DNA of 64,000 nucleotides from Metellina segmentata (taxonomy: Eukaryota > Arthropoda > Arachnida > Araneae > Tetragnathidae), in contig OX375872.1 in the NCBI GenBank assembly GCA_947359465.1, positions 138,093,432 through 138,157,431 on the forward strand, given 5' to 3'. The notes beneath the pieces are model-generated. The model was given only the letters and a program-made list of their open reading frames with translations, was not told the origin of the DNA and did no database searches. Within the stretch, counting starts at the first letter, position 1, and each line of letters opens with the position of its first letter. This document shows, in pieces, positions 33,756 through 48,700 of the stretch. The position numbers and the translations under genes are program-made.

Positions 33756-36700
33756 TCACTTGCGACAGGAGTGTAGGTTTGTGAAGCAAACCAAATGGGA
33801 TTGTGTAGCAATCACCGGGGTTTGTCGAGCGTTAGCGAGCAAAGGGGTTGATCACTCGCTGTCACGTCATGGACCGGAAAATCAAATCAGGATTATACGA
33901 ATTATTAAGATAGTTTCGCCGTAGCACTGGAGATTGACTCTGCAAAAGGAGTGTTGGTTTGCGAAGCAAATCAAATGGGATTGCTTAGCAATTCCCGGGG
34001 GTTGGCGAGCTTAGGCGAGCAGGAGGTAGAGCCCTCTATTTTGATAAAAAGTGCAAGGTAAATCAGAATAAGTGAGTTGAGTACAGGAAAATAACTTAAT
34101 AAAGGGAATTACAAATACCCTCATAAACGTCTTTTGTAGTAGTAACCTTAGCGTCACTTTTCGCCATTTTGTAGCTTTGTCATACAGCAAGGGTGCGATG
34201 TATGTAAAATGTATTACATGGATGGATATGAATGTGTAGGATTCGTGTCCAAAGTAAGTATAAATTATAAAGGTTTCGTGAAAAGGTGTTAAAATTTTAT
34301 TTATTTCACTAAAGACATAAGTGATTGTATATTCTGATCATTATTTCAGTATGGAGTTTCCCAATTCTACCCGAGTAAGGTCGGGGAATTTTGCTAGAAA
34401 TAGGTAACACCGTTTCAAAGATGAAATACATTTGTTGTGAAAAGATTTTTTTAGACTATTAAAAATGAAAAAATTTTCTTTTTAGAGTTTAAGACATTTT
34501 TTTGATTTTGTACCAGTATGTGGGGCATTCATATTGTTGTTAGGAATATTTGTATAAATGATTGTATTAAGGAGAAATTGTTTTACTGTAAATAATTTTA
34601 AATTATAAAAATATTTTATATACTTTGTTAGATCACATTTTTAAATTGAAAAATGAGAAAAATCTGTAATATATGTAATCGTAAATACTGCAGTGTACTT
34701 AAAGTCAAAAGTTATTTTAGAATTAAATCGTCTAAACCTTCTATATGAATTAGAATTACAGAAAATGTGGGCGTTTATAATAAATAATAGCATAAATTTA
34801 ATTTTTTCATGACTGAGATATAATGTAATAGGTAGCGTTTTATTTTTAAAGCACCTGAGCCTATTCAAAATAAATGATCGAATAGTGTAAAAGTGTTTTT
34901 CAGTTGTGTTCCCTAACAACCTGATATCCTCTCATAATATTTTATTGATTTGCTTATAACGATGGCGTAAAGAGAAACTATTTTAAGCTCCATTGGCGTT
35001 TCACCTATAAATAGAAATCCGTTGGACTTGAAAAGTAGAAAAGCGATTTCTAAACGTACTGATAGTAACGTTTTTTAAATGTCATAAGATGCGTTGAAAA
35101 TATTGAAAAGGCGGCATTTGTATGACTAAACAAAAGTAGCTATTTTTGGGGGTCGTTTATCGCTGTTGGAGTATTTCCTTCTCTTTCCTTCAAAGAAATA
35201 CTTGGTGATATATATTTATTTGTAAGTAAGTGTGACTTTATATTTGTATTCTTTTGTTATTGGTTCTTCTCTCCACCTATTTGAAGGTAGTATTTTATTT
35301 ACAAATGGGAATTTCTGACACCATAATTTCGCAAATTTTAAATACTATTTTAGTAGCCTAAAAACCTATATTAGTATAAATAGTTTATCAGTAAATTTGC
35401 TATATAATTTTAAATAATAATAGTTGGTATGCAATGATAGTTACAATAATAATTTTATAATTATTTCAATAGGAAAGATCGGTTTCTTTTTCTTGATTTG
35501 CGCCGATAACATTCATCCTGAAAAGGCTGGCCAAATACAAATACTTAGATAATATATGTACCGAAATATTCAGTACAAACTCACCCCCTCGCCAACAACA
35601 AAAAAACATGAAGGATAAGTATTACAATATACTATATAATATATGTAGCCAAATATGCAGTGTAACCTTACATACCTCCAGAAAACAACAATGATAAATA
35701 TTACAATTATGTAGATAATTTGTTTCCAAATACGGTAGTGTAGCCTTATCGCCTCCTCCAAAGGAACACCAGGATAAATATTACAAAAAAAGATAAAATC
35801 TATGTAATCGAATATGCAGTGTAGCCTTAGCAGTCCCCTAAAAAGCATCAAGGATCAAAATTATAAATATAGAGATAAAGTAGCTAAGTTTGCCAGTGTA
35901 ACCTCTCCAGGAATAAATATTACATAAAAAAGATAATATATGTAATCAGATATGCAATGTAATCTCACTAGTCTCCCAAAACACATCAGAGATAAACATT
36001 ACAAATATATAGATAATGCACGCAGCCAAATATGAAATGTAACATTTCCAGCTCCCTTCATTCGAAAAAAAACCACGAGGGATAAATATATAGATAATAT
36101 GTGAAGCCGAACATGTAGTGTAACCCTACCGGTTCCCAAAAAACTACTAGGCATGTCTAATATTCAAAATAACCTTAATGCCATCTTACCAGATCCTCCA
36201 AAACTATCAGGTATAAGTATTAAAAATATTTAGGTAATATATGTAAATAAATTTAAAGTACAACCTTACGGCTCCCCAAAGCTGCAAGGATAAATATTAC
36301 AAATATATACACATATATGTAACTAAAGGGTTCCGACCTCTGCTCGCCTACCCCCGGGATTGCTACGAAATCCCATTTGGTTTGCTTCGCAAACCAACAG
36401 TCCTTTCGCTGAGTCAATCTCCTGCGACGGCGAAACTATCTTAATAATTCGTATAATCCTGATTTGGCTTTTCGGTCCATGACGTAACAACGAGTGCTCC
36501 GCCCCCTGCTCGCTAACGCTTGCCAAACCCCGGTGATTAATACGCAAACCAACACTCCTTTTGCAAGTGATTTCGTTTTTTTGTTTAAAATTTAACACTT
36601 AATTTTCACCTTAAAGTAATAGCTGTTTCAGTAAAAAACCATCTCCATCTTGTTCCCTGTACAATATTGAATAAACCATGTTAATCTCGTAATAATCTGA

Positions 36701-39700
36701 CCTGTATTTAATCTGCAAACAGTCTGAGAATCGCGCGAAAAAACTAGCATGACGTCACAGCGAGTTTCAAGGGTATCTGGCACGAACCCGTTCGTCAGAA
36801 AATGTAACCTGTATTTCCGTGAAGATGAGAGAACGCAATCGCTCCGCTGTCTAAAAAATACGAAATTTGTATCACCAACTTTTGATCGCATCGAATTTAC
36901 TTATTGACCAATTTCAAAAATAACTGTAACTTAAGAAAGAGTACATTCTAAGGTTTTCTGCGATGTTTTCAAATTTAAAAACTATTAGTAATAAGATATA
37001 GATATGACAGTTTTAACAAAAAAATAAAGAAAATGTCCCGATTTTTAACGAATTTCAAAAAACTATTATCAGGAACCAAATGTAAATGTCTAAAAAAACT
37101 CGACGAGCTGCAACGTGTAGGCCAATATGCAGTGTAACCTTATATCACTCATTAGGTTGTATGGTTGCTATATCAGGAGACATACATAGGCATTAACTAC
37201 AAAAGGCTCTACAAAGGTCTGTCACAACATACTAGATAAATATTACAAACATACGGATAATATCGGCAATGAAATGAACAAAAAATTGTTTCGAAAACAC
37301 GCACCCTCATTCCCCCTCACTTTCGCAATTATTTCACTAAGTTGACACCACAGCACTGCAATCAATTAGAATAACCTTAAATTTGAGATTTGAAAAAAAA
37401 TTTCTTGAAAAAAAAACAGAAGCTCTCTCATATCTAATAAATAAAACGAAATTTCAAACACAAGTAGAGACAGGTGAAATAACATAAGATTGTTGGATTG
37501 AATGGCTTACACGATGTGAATATCAATTGTAAAAGCAGTGTTGAGTTTCAAGTCTGGCCTTCTAATTTATAGTGGAAACGGTCATTATTTCTGGAATAAA
37601 CGAACTGAAACTTGAATCTACACGACTTAAAAGAGAAAAGTGATTTTTTTTTTCCGAACGCAACGTGAATGTCAATTACGATAATGAGCCAATTCTATGT
37701 CTTAAAGTGATCCAAGTACTGTTGTTAAAATCGATTGTTAGTGAAAAATTAGACAAGAAAAGATAATGAGAGATATTAAAATCAAAGAAAAAACAGAATA
37801 TGATAAACAAGAAAGAATAATAAAATTACTACAGAAATATCTAGTAATAGCCACTGCTTGGCAAGATCGGCGTTGCCCGTACCCGTGATGTAAGGTGTAA
37901 ATTTTTTAATTCTAAAATCTGGTGTAAAATTTTCCGCAAATTTCAAATGCGTCGAAGATATATTCAATTTAAAAATTATTTACTTAAAGAAAATCCTTTT
38001 TTTAGGTATCGATCTAAATTGAAATTTTCCGCAGATTTCAAATCCTATGAAATTTAATACTCTATTTTTAACGGTCAAGGAGATAGAAAAAAGAACTGTG
38101 ACTCCAGTTGAAAGATTTATCGTCTGGCTGGAAAATTATTCCTCGGCGCAAAAATCAAAGCGGAAACGAAAAAAATAATTTCTCCGCGTGCAAAATGAAA
38201 GCGGAAACGTAAAAAATAAATTTAGAATTTTGTCCGCGTTCAGGTCACGTAGGTAGAAAAGTCTAGATTTTGGTGTTTCTTCTTTCCCGGAAGTAACGCG
38301 TTGCAGAACCCAATGGAGAATAGAACTATTAAATTAATTTTTAAATGTTCAAGATTTAATTTTAAAATTCGCCACGACCCAAACATTGCAAAAAATTCGA
38401 ACTACCTATATGCCAAATCTCATTGCTGTGAGTGCCATAGATCGTCAGGATTTTGCGTCCGCGAAACAAACAAACAGACAAACACTTCCTTTTATAATAG
38501 TAGAGATTGTAAAATGAAGTGTTTGTTTGTCTGTTTGTTTGTTTGTTTATGTGAACTCTCCTGACGAATATATGGCACTTACACTAATAGGATTTGGCAC
38601 ACAGGTAGTCCAAACTTTTTGCAATTTTTGGGTCGCGCCGAATTGTAAAATTCAATCTAGAATATTTTTAAATGAATTTAATAGATTTTAATTATAATTG
38701 TTTTCTTTGGAATGGCTACAGCATAAAGATATGACAGATTCTAAATTTATTTTTTCCGTTCTTCCGTTTGATTTTGCGGAGGAATGATTTTTCAGTAACC
38801 AACACAACGGATAACGTCATGATGGCTGTTATCGAATTTGACCGCATTTGACAATGACGAGGCCATCACGGCGTTGCCCGTGGTTCATAATATTTCATAC
38901 CCATAGTTCATAATATTTGCAGGGAGTTCATTCCAATAGGCTACCACCAGGGCAACACCGTTATGGCTGTTATCCAATAGGCTACGAATTCCCATTTAGT
39001 TTTAAAACAAACCAAATGGGAATTCGTAGCAATCACCGGGGGTCAGAGAGCAGTGGTCACACCTGACCCCACGAAAAGAACTGTCACGGACAACGCCGTG
39101 CTGGCCACGCAGTGGTTAGTATCAAAAAACAAAACGGAAAGATGAATAAAATTGAAGAAAGAACAATGAACTCTCAATCAGCGATATTATAGGTGAAAAT
39201 CCCGATTACATTAAAGAACAAATAATAAATTTACTAATGAGAGATAGTAAAATTAAAGAGAGAAAAACGATTGAGCATTATGAACAAGACACAATATTAA
39301 ACTAATAAACTTATTATGAAAATATTAAAGGATAAATGAATACATGCAATAAAGAAAAATACAAAAAAAAAATTGAATACAATAACGATGAAAAATAATA
39401 AACTTACAGGAAAGTTATTAAAATTTTTAAAAAATAATAAAAATTGAATTTATAGTCATAAACGAATAACAAACGTGTGAAATTATTGAAAGAAAAATGA
39501 AAACATAAAAAAGGAAGAACAATAGCTTACAATAAGCGATAATAAATAAAATATGAATATAATGAAGATAAAAGAATAATAAACTTTCTATGAGAGATTA
39601 AAATTAAAGAAAGGAAAAATTGAATGTAATTAACAAGAAAAATAAAATTGTAAATTTACTGTGGAAAGATTGGAGGGAAAAAGTGTGTGTGTTTTGAATA

Positions 39701-42700
39701 TATTAAAGAAAGAATAATTAACTTACTACAGAGATATCAACCCCTTGCCTGTGGAATATATTTGAAAAAAACGTGCCAAAAATGGAAAAAAAAATTTTCG
39801 CTTTAATTTTTTTCGTTATTATCATTAAAATGTTAAAAGTAGATTATTTTTGAAAAAGTAAAATTTTAAACGAAATAACTATATTCAATATTTTCACATA
39901 TATGGGAAAGGTTAATGGATTACTGTAATTTTTGCTCAAACTATAGCAAACTAAATCAAATGACATAATTTTCAAGATAAATATAATAAAGTAATACAAC
40001 AATATTTTATTTATATCAGCTGTTATGAATTCCATGTCCCTCAGATTCCTTTGAATCTCAAAAATCCATTACAGTATGGTATATACGAAAACATTACACA
40101 GCACACAAGCCTACATCACAGTCTTTACAATAAACTCGAGTCTCGCGTCGTATCCTCTTTTCCTTTTCATCAGTTTTACGACAAGAAAAGAAACATTGTC
40201 TGGTTGGAGTAGTGTTTTTCTCCGTTGGTGGAATGTGTTCAGGAAAGTGTCGACCCGTAAGTCGCAACAAGTTCATATTAGGACGCCCTGGTCCTGTCGG
40301 CTGAATGTAGGGCTTATTATCTTCAATAATTTGTTCCACAATTGAAATTCTGTAGTCCATATTACATTTTCCACCGCCTGACAGATAATAAAGGAATTCC
40401 AAAGTGCTTGATCCAGATGATGGAAAAATATCTTTACGTAGTATTTCTTTCCCCGTTTTCTGGCAATGGGATAGTCTGTAAGGCGTTGATCAACTTTATC
40501 AACACCTCCCATTGTGTTGTTATAGTCAGCAACTACTTTAGGTTTCAGTTTCTTTTGCTTCTTCCAATCTTCCGTCTCAATCATTTCTGCAGTATGGACC
40601 GAAGAAAGCAGGTAAATTTCTTTCTTGTCGTGTCATTTCAATTCTGTGACTTTCAAACGCTGGAAAGCCAGAACGTCACCTTTCTTTTTTTTTTTTTAAT
40701 CGAGCGGTAAGTCCTTCCTGATTACCCGTACAGTTCCGTATATGTCTGTAGAATATTGTTGCACAAGTTCATCAGCTAACTGTGGAGAAGTATAATAATT
40801 ATCTGTGACCAAACAATATCCTTTGCCTGAAAGAGGTTTCATCAATGACATAACTACTTGACCAGACATGCCGAGATGTGCATATTCGCTATCAAGCTTT
40901 GTGCCCTTTCCCGTGTAGATGATACTTGAAAAAATGTAGTCAGTCTTACTATTACATAGCATAAATGTTTTTATGCCAAACCGAGATCTTTTTAGAGGCA
41001 TGTATTGGATCCATCCCAATCTACCATTATACAGCATCAGGCTTTCATCAACAGTGACATCAAGATCGGGGATGTAAAGTGAACAAAATTTGGTATTGAG
41101 AAACTGAAAAATGGGCCAAATTTTGTGCAGTTTTGCATTAGGGTGTGTTTCAAGGTTGACTTCTTCATTGTTCACAAAATGTAAATATTTTCTTATCATT
41201 TGAAATCTGTCGTAGGACATAACATTGCGAATGAATGGAGTTTCAAGACATGTCTTTTTTGACCAAAACATTGAGACATCGGGCTTCTGAATAATACCCT
41301 GTAAAACATGGAGCAACAAAAATATTTTCATTTCATTGTCATTTGTAGGCACCCATCTTTTTGATCGGCTTTTTGGCTTCAGATGTTGCCTTTCAATGCA
41401 TTGTTGTGCATATCTATTAGTCTCTTCCGTAATGGTGTGAATCAAATTGTCATCGGAAAAATAGTTCAAAATATTGTTTTTCTTGAAAAACAGTAGAAGT
41501 GTCAATTGCTGCACCCACTTGTGGTTGTTGGAATGGGAATCTTGGCGGAAGTGGAGGAAGGTTATTCAAACATAGCGGCATCCAGGTTCGGCATGAAAGA
41601 GTTTCACTTTCGTCGTCACTTTCGGAATAGTCATACTCTTCTGTTGAAATACTGGTATCTGAGCATGAAGAACCTAACAAGTATTTTTCATCATCGTCTG
41701 ATTCCGACATTGCGAACATAATGTGGTTTGATTGAAATTTGGAAAGAACTGCAAGATTACAAAAATCCAACAAATGGCGCAAAACTGCCGAATTTTTCGC
41801 GGGAAATTATCGCCAATGGTAAATTACATATTATGCATTTGACAAACTGAGTTCAGGCTTCACGGAATTAAAGCACTGATTTTTATCTTGCCCGAACTCA
41901 GGTCGGGCATTCCAAAATTGACGCATTTGCGTTGCCCGAACTGAGTTCGGGCGTCACACAGGCAAGGGGTTAAAAAAGAAAAAAGAAATCTAAAAAAGGT
42001 AAAATAATTATAAACTTACTATGAAAATATTAAAGTAAAAAGTGAAAACATTAAAGAAATAATAAACTTACAATTGGAGATATTAAAGAGGAAAATAGAA
42101 TACAAAAAGAAAGAAATAATAATTAAGAGAACATAATAAACTTACGATGGAACCATTACAGGAAAAAATGAAAACATCAAAGAAAGAATAGTAGTTTTCA
42201 ATAAGATATATTAAATTTAAAATGAACATAGTAAAGTTGAAAGAATAATAAACTTAATAGGAGATATTAAAAGTAAAGAAAGGAAAAACATGTAACATAT
42301 GAAACAAGAAAGAATAAAAAAATTTACAATGGAAAGGTTGAAGGAAAAAAATGAATCTATTAAAAAAAGATTCATTACTTAACTTACTAAATAAGAAGAA
42401 AAATTAAATAATAATAAATGTAAAAGAGAAAAAAAAATAAACTTACTAAAAATATTAAAAAAATAGTACATATTTTTCTGAAGAAGAGTAAACTTGCTAT
42501 GAGAGATATCAAAACAGACAAAAAATGAATTAACTACACAAGAAAATAAACTTACTATAAGAGATATCAAAGAAAAAATTGAATATATTACTGAAGTTCA
42601 AGGTGGGCGAAAAGTACATGACAAAATTTAATATAAAATCAACCAATCATCATATGAGTGTACGGTTTACACTAAATAGCTTTACATGCCATCAAGTTGG

Positions 42701-45700
42701 GTTTTTTTTGGCATAAAAAAATGGTTCAATTAATTGAAGAATTGAAGACACACGAATCCCGCAAGCAATCAACACTATTCCGCAATCCATGTTAGCAAAG
42801 ACGCGGATTGAAATTGAGTATCGGTTAGATGCGGCTTAAGCCACAAAGGGTGCCCACATTGATATATGGTAATGTAGTGACAAAAATGCTCTAATAAATT
42901 CTAATAAGCATTATAATTATTTGTGTACAATTTTTATCTTGTTTTTAGGTACAGTGACATTTATGCTTTAAATTATGAATTTTTTTATGCCAAAATATGA
43001 AACCTGATGCCATGTGAAGCAATTTTGTGAAAGCCTCACTCTCATATGACAATTGGTTGATTTTATATTAAATTTTGAAATGTGTCATGGACTTTTCGCC
43101 CATCCTGCATAGTAAACTTACTATAAGGATAAAATCTGCAGCTGCCTGTTTCAATTCTATGTTGGAAGATCGCAGGTGATGAAGCACATCAGGAAACATA
43201 TTGGCATCATTTACTTGCTTTCTGAAGGAAACCTAAGCGTACAAATATTTTATTAGTTTAAAGAATAAAGTAACGCTACAAATTTGAAGTCTTAGAGCTA
43301 AATTTAGAAATCTGAACAAATAACTTTTATACCGATAGCGAAAGGTGTTGAAGCAGGATTAGAATCGGTATAGTGACATGCTGATGCTTGCTTCTAATCC
43401 AAAACTGACAAACGTTGATTATATTTGACGCGTATGCCGTGCTTCTGTTTTCAGCATCTTGACAGAGTATTGACAGAGATTTAGCAGCATACTGGGCAAC
43501 GGTTAGTTTCAGTTTCAAAAGGTCGACTTTACTCGTTTCAGTTGTGCAAGTAATCTTCGAATGATGTGCACTCAACAAATGTATCTGTAAGACATTAAAG
43601 AAGCAAATGTAATTGGGTCAGAGTAAATTAATTTATTGTAACTGAATGTGGATCATATGTTGACCCTCAGAGGGGCTTACTCGCATAATTACACCTTGAA
43701 ACCTGCAGCTTTTCCTGAATCTCTTCTAATCAGTTTTAATCTTCTTGGCCAGTAAAATCTTATCAATGGACACTATTCTGAGGAAAGGACCAATCTAATA
43801 TTTTCAGACGATTATTTTCTAAGAAAAGGATCACTTGGATCTTTACAACCTATTCTAATCTGCGGAAACGACCAATGGAATCATTACAAAGAATTATATT
43901 CTTAGAAAGGATTAATAGAATCCTTGTAAATGATTTTGTTCTGAGAAAAATTCAAATATAATCCTTCCAAATGATTCTATTCTAAGGAAAGAGAGGACCA
44001 GTGTAATCTTTCCAAATGATTAAGTTCTGAGGAAAGAACCAATAGAAACCTTTAAATGGTTTTATTCTGAGGAAAAAGAAAGACTAATAGGGGGGGGGGT
44101 AGCCCGGTTGGAAGTAACGGATTAGTAAACGGAGGGCTGCGAGTTCGAATCGAAACAAAGATTGTCGGGGGCTGGTGCACGTTAAATCTGCCGTGGTCTC
44201 AAACATCCGCACGTTGGCGTGGAAGTTTGGAGAATCGGGAGCAAGGTCAGTTTCTGTTCTCGACATCTGACCGTGGTTCAAAATTACGAGGCATTATCCC
44301 TTCGGGATTGATCCCGGACCGTCGTGTTATGTTGTTCCAGTGCGACGTTAATTGAAATACCTACCTAGCAAATGATTCAAGTATGAATTTTCTTTCTTTC
44401 TCCCAATATTTCTCTCTTTCGATCAAATCACTTTATCAATGATAGGCTTCTGAGTTAATGTGTAAAAATTGTCATGTTTGTCTTAGGAATAATATAATTT
44501 TAGATCCAATATATCCTTAATGAAAGTATACGCAACTTCAGCAGAAAAATGCACAATTTGATAAAACTAATCTAAAAGGAATTAACTTTTAAAATTTAAT
44601 AAAATTTACCTGCAATGCGAAAATTTAAAAACGAAAACTCTTGTTTGATTCTTGACGCTCTCAAAGCGACCGAAATATCAGTTTCGATTCAGTCATCAGC
44701 AGACGAGTTTAAAAGGAAGTCAGAACGGGAAGTTGTGATAAAATAATTGGTGTGAAAAAAACGCGCTCGCTGTTCATAAAAGAAAAGCGACTAGTTAACT
44801 ATAGAAGAGTATTTAAAAATAGAATTTACCGATTATATTTAAATTCATTAATAGCAAAAAGGTCGAAATATTTGTGGAAATTTTTCCATGAGAAACAAAA
44901 GTTGTAAAAATGTAAGAGAGTGATACCGCGTACTTTGTCAAGGAAAGTTTAGCAGGAGTCACGTTTAAGAAAAGAAGCTTAGAGTTTTTCTGTACGTGGG
45001 GGAGGGTTAGACAAAGAAATAAACACGAGCTATCCCCGAAAACTCGAAATGAAATAAAAATATCAAACATGAAATAATAATAGAACAGCGAAAGGAATAA
45101 AAACAACCAACAAAAATATAGTCCTACCATTTAGAAGTGCCATCTTGTCAAATAGATTTGGTAATTTTTGTAGTATTTTTTAATTAAGCAACACAAATAG
45201 AGCAACACATTGACGACGGTCCTGGATCAATCCTCTAATAGAAAGATTCGAGAACAACACCACGTAATTTTGAACTCAAATAGTTTTGAAGACCCAAAAG
45301 ACGAATAATTATTAAATACAGGTGGTATGGTATGGCAGGTAGGTATTTTAATTAACGTCATACTAGAGCAACACAACTGGCTACTGACGACGGTCCGGGA
45401 TCAATCCCCCAAGGAAAAGATCCGAGGACAATATCACGTAATTTTGAACCACGGTCAGATGAACAGAGGGAAGAGTTTAAAGGAAGTTTGGGAGGTAAGG
45501 TAGATATTTAATTAACGTAGCATTGGAACAACACCACGGGCCCCTGAGGACAAAGTAATAAAAATAAAGCGCCCTCTAGTGGTATTCAAAGAAAGGAAAA
45601 TGCCTTTTTATTAAGTGAGGCTAAAAAGTAGAGGGGATGTAAAGAAATGCTTTATGGAAAAAGTTTTTACCTGACTTAGACATGCAGGTTAGGTTAATGC

Positions 45701-48700
45701 CACATGTAATGTATCTAAAAGCTATGGTTTTTTTTTGTGCAATTTAGGGTTTATGGTAATGTAAGGGGTATGTTGTGATTTTTAAGCTGTAGAATTTTAT
45801 TGAAGGCTATATAATTTGTTTGATGATAATATTATAACTTGTATTCGTTTTTTGTATGTAATGGTGTCTTTGAGTTCTGCACATTCTGAAGGTTTAGATA
45901 AAAAAAACCATAGCTTCTAAATACATTACATGTGGCATTAACCTAACCTACATATCTAAAGTTGGCAAAATATTTTTTAACTTTTTAAAAACTATTCTCA
46001 AAGCTATTACGCTTAAAGAAAATTGCTGGATTATTAATACACTCTAAGACATAAAAAAGTTGCACCTGGAAGGAATAGTTAGAATGCAATAAAATTTACA
46101 AGGTTTGTAACGTGCTTATGAATGAGTAACTAATTAAAATTTAAGACTGAAATATGCAAACTAAACTGAGAAGTATTCAAAAAAGTGGTATCATTCAGTA
46201 TGGCGTATGACCGCAATTATTCTTAATGCACCATGCCAAGCGCCAAGGATGTGAGTCATACAGGCTCTTTACGAAGTCCTACGACAGTCCATCCCATGCT
46301 GCTTGATCCCTGTCACGTAGTTCACGTAGTGGAGTGGTGAGATCTCGTTCAATGGCATCCCGTACATTCTCGATCGGGGACAGGAGAATATACCGGCCAT
46401 GGTAAGATATCGTTGTGTTGTAGACAAGCTCTAGACGGCAGCAATATGGGGTCGAGCATTGTCTTGTTGAAAAAGCGGGTGAACCTTGGAGTTCAGGAAT
46501 GGGAGCGTAACTGGCTGTAAAATGTCATGTCTCTCTTGAAATATCTCTTCAAAGAGCCCGTAACGAATACCAAATTTGGCAGCATACGCAATTGCACCCC
46601 ACACCATGACACCAGGTCTGGACGTGTGACGCTGCACAACAAACAGTGAATCTTGGGGCTGACCACGTTGCCTCCACACACGGATTTGACTATCGTCGCC
46701 ACCCAGACAGAAGCCGGATTCGTCAGTGAAGACCACTCGATGCCATTCGACTCCCTATGTCCGTCTGACACGACACCATTCCAATCTTTGACGGTGATGC
46801 AATGCTGTTAAAGGCAATCGTCGTAATGGTCTACGAGAGTTTAGTCCCACGTCGTGAAGCGGTCGACAAACGGTGCGATCACTTATTGGATGATCGAGAA
46901 AGGTTCCCACGGCCCGATGGATGTCTGCAACAGTGGCTGTTGGATCAGTATGCGCATGTCTTACAGCACGTCGATCCTCTCTCGATCCGATTTCTCTAGG
47001 CCTTCCTGAGCCTGGTTTAAGCTGGCATATGCCTTGTTGTATCCACCGCTGCCAACAGCGTGCAACAGTAACATCACTACAACCAATATGTTGCACAATC
47101 CGTCGGTTATACCATCCACTTTCTTGGAGGCCTATTACTCGGCCTCTGTCAAACTCTCCCAATTGCTTAAATTGCTTATGAACTTTTTTCCGAGGCATAA
47201 CTCAATGAGAAACGATGAAACCAACACAACAGCATGAGTCGAAATGAATCTGCTGCGCTACTAGATGTCCTTTAATGCCCCGGTATGCAGCGTGTTTGAG
47301 AGCTATCAATAGTGCACATGGCGCATGCTCAAGCGATTCACGGTCAGATGACGAGGTCACACCTGAACTTGCACTCCAGTCTCCAAACATCAACGCCACG
47401 CCAACGTGAGGACAACTGAGGCCGATTTAGCATGCACCAGCCCCTTTGTACACGACAGTCTTTGGTTAAAATCAAATTTGCAATCCTCCGGTTGGTAATC
47501 CGTTGCTCTACCAACTGGACTACCGCGACCCGGATACAGCAATATTAAAACAATTGAGTGAATATATATAAAGTGAAAACGAATCACTTACGAGTTTTTC
47601 TATTCCCATACAGTCATGAGATGTCTCCCAAGAAGAGGGATCTGAAGATATATCCGATATTATGCAAATGGCAGAAAGCATCAACTCATAATCTGTATAG
47701 TTCAAGCAAGTGAACAGCAAATAAACTCCTCTGGGGCTCATAATGTCTTTCTGCAGAATTCTGCATTCACAAAGCTTATTCAAGCATCGCAATGCTGCAA
47801 ACTAATATTAAGGATTAATGAGAAACTATTATAAAAGCACACAAAAGACGTTAACGTGTTATAATGCAACATATATAAAACTAATTTTTTTTACTTAATA
47901 TAATCTTTTTTCTTTGCTTAAGGCGACAGTGAACTTTCAAAATTACCAAAATCGATTTTCAAATTTTAGCGTTAAAAATGAACTGATATCAAAATCTGTG
48001 GATTGCAGAACGAATTTTTCAATTACGATAATTTCTTTTAACTGAGTTGGATATACAACATCAAAGATATAGTAGAAAATAATAGGATCTTTTTGGATAC
48101 TCTTTGAAATCAGTTGCTTTATCCAAGTCCAGATGAAACATTCGTCATGCTTCCAAAATTTGGTTTTGGTTTAAAATGTTGCTTAACTTATATAATGCAT
48201 TTATTGCAAAAGTTTAGGTGTTTTTGCACATGTTTTTGTTTTTCAACTAAGCGATGCATTGACAAAATGGAGTTTATTTGAGAAAAATGTATACAATATA
48301 TTATACGAATTAAAATTTTGACAATGCATGGAAGATTATTGTGCGTGAGACCTATAAATTTTTACTAATGTATCAAAAATTAATATTTTTTACCACAATT
48401 TATGTAATCACTAACGAAGGTCTTAATGTTTTTAGACCAAGCTTGACGTACAGTACTTTTAGTAGAAAACAGTCAGCAAATTTCATCACTAATGCATCAA
48501 ATTATTACATATGAATTAACTTTCAAAAATACAAATATAGAAGTATATTAAAACTATCAATTCTGAATGAACCTCCTTCGTTTGTGTATACCTGCATGTA
48601 TTTCTGACAATAATTGTGCCAGTTTTCGGCAATTTGTTTTCACTCATCTCTCTTAAATCTTACCCCCATTCTTAGAAAGCTCGTAGAAATGACTTTTAAA

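Noticed and set aside
35570..35851. 93-codon minus ORF
   Set aside because: Frame runs through the 85-bp satellite; repeated peptide words come from the repeat.
35541..36328. CRISPR-like array
   Set aside because: Units are diverged along their whole length with no conserved repeat/unique spacer pattern, and the host is a eukaryote.
31120..43122. Missing ODAD2 exon in the 12-kb intron
   Set aside because: Exons 5 and 6 join in phase and give a continuous ARM helix (AAADFILI then CADDQ), so no extra exon is needed.
44813..45130. 105-codon hydrophobic ORF
   Set aside because: AT-rich intron sequence giving F/L/S-rich chance translation; no homology recognised.
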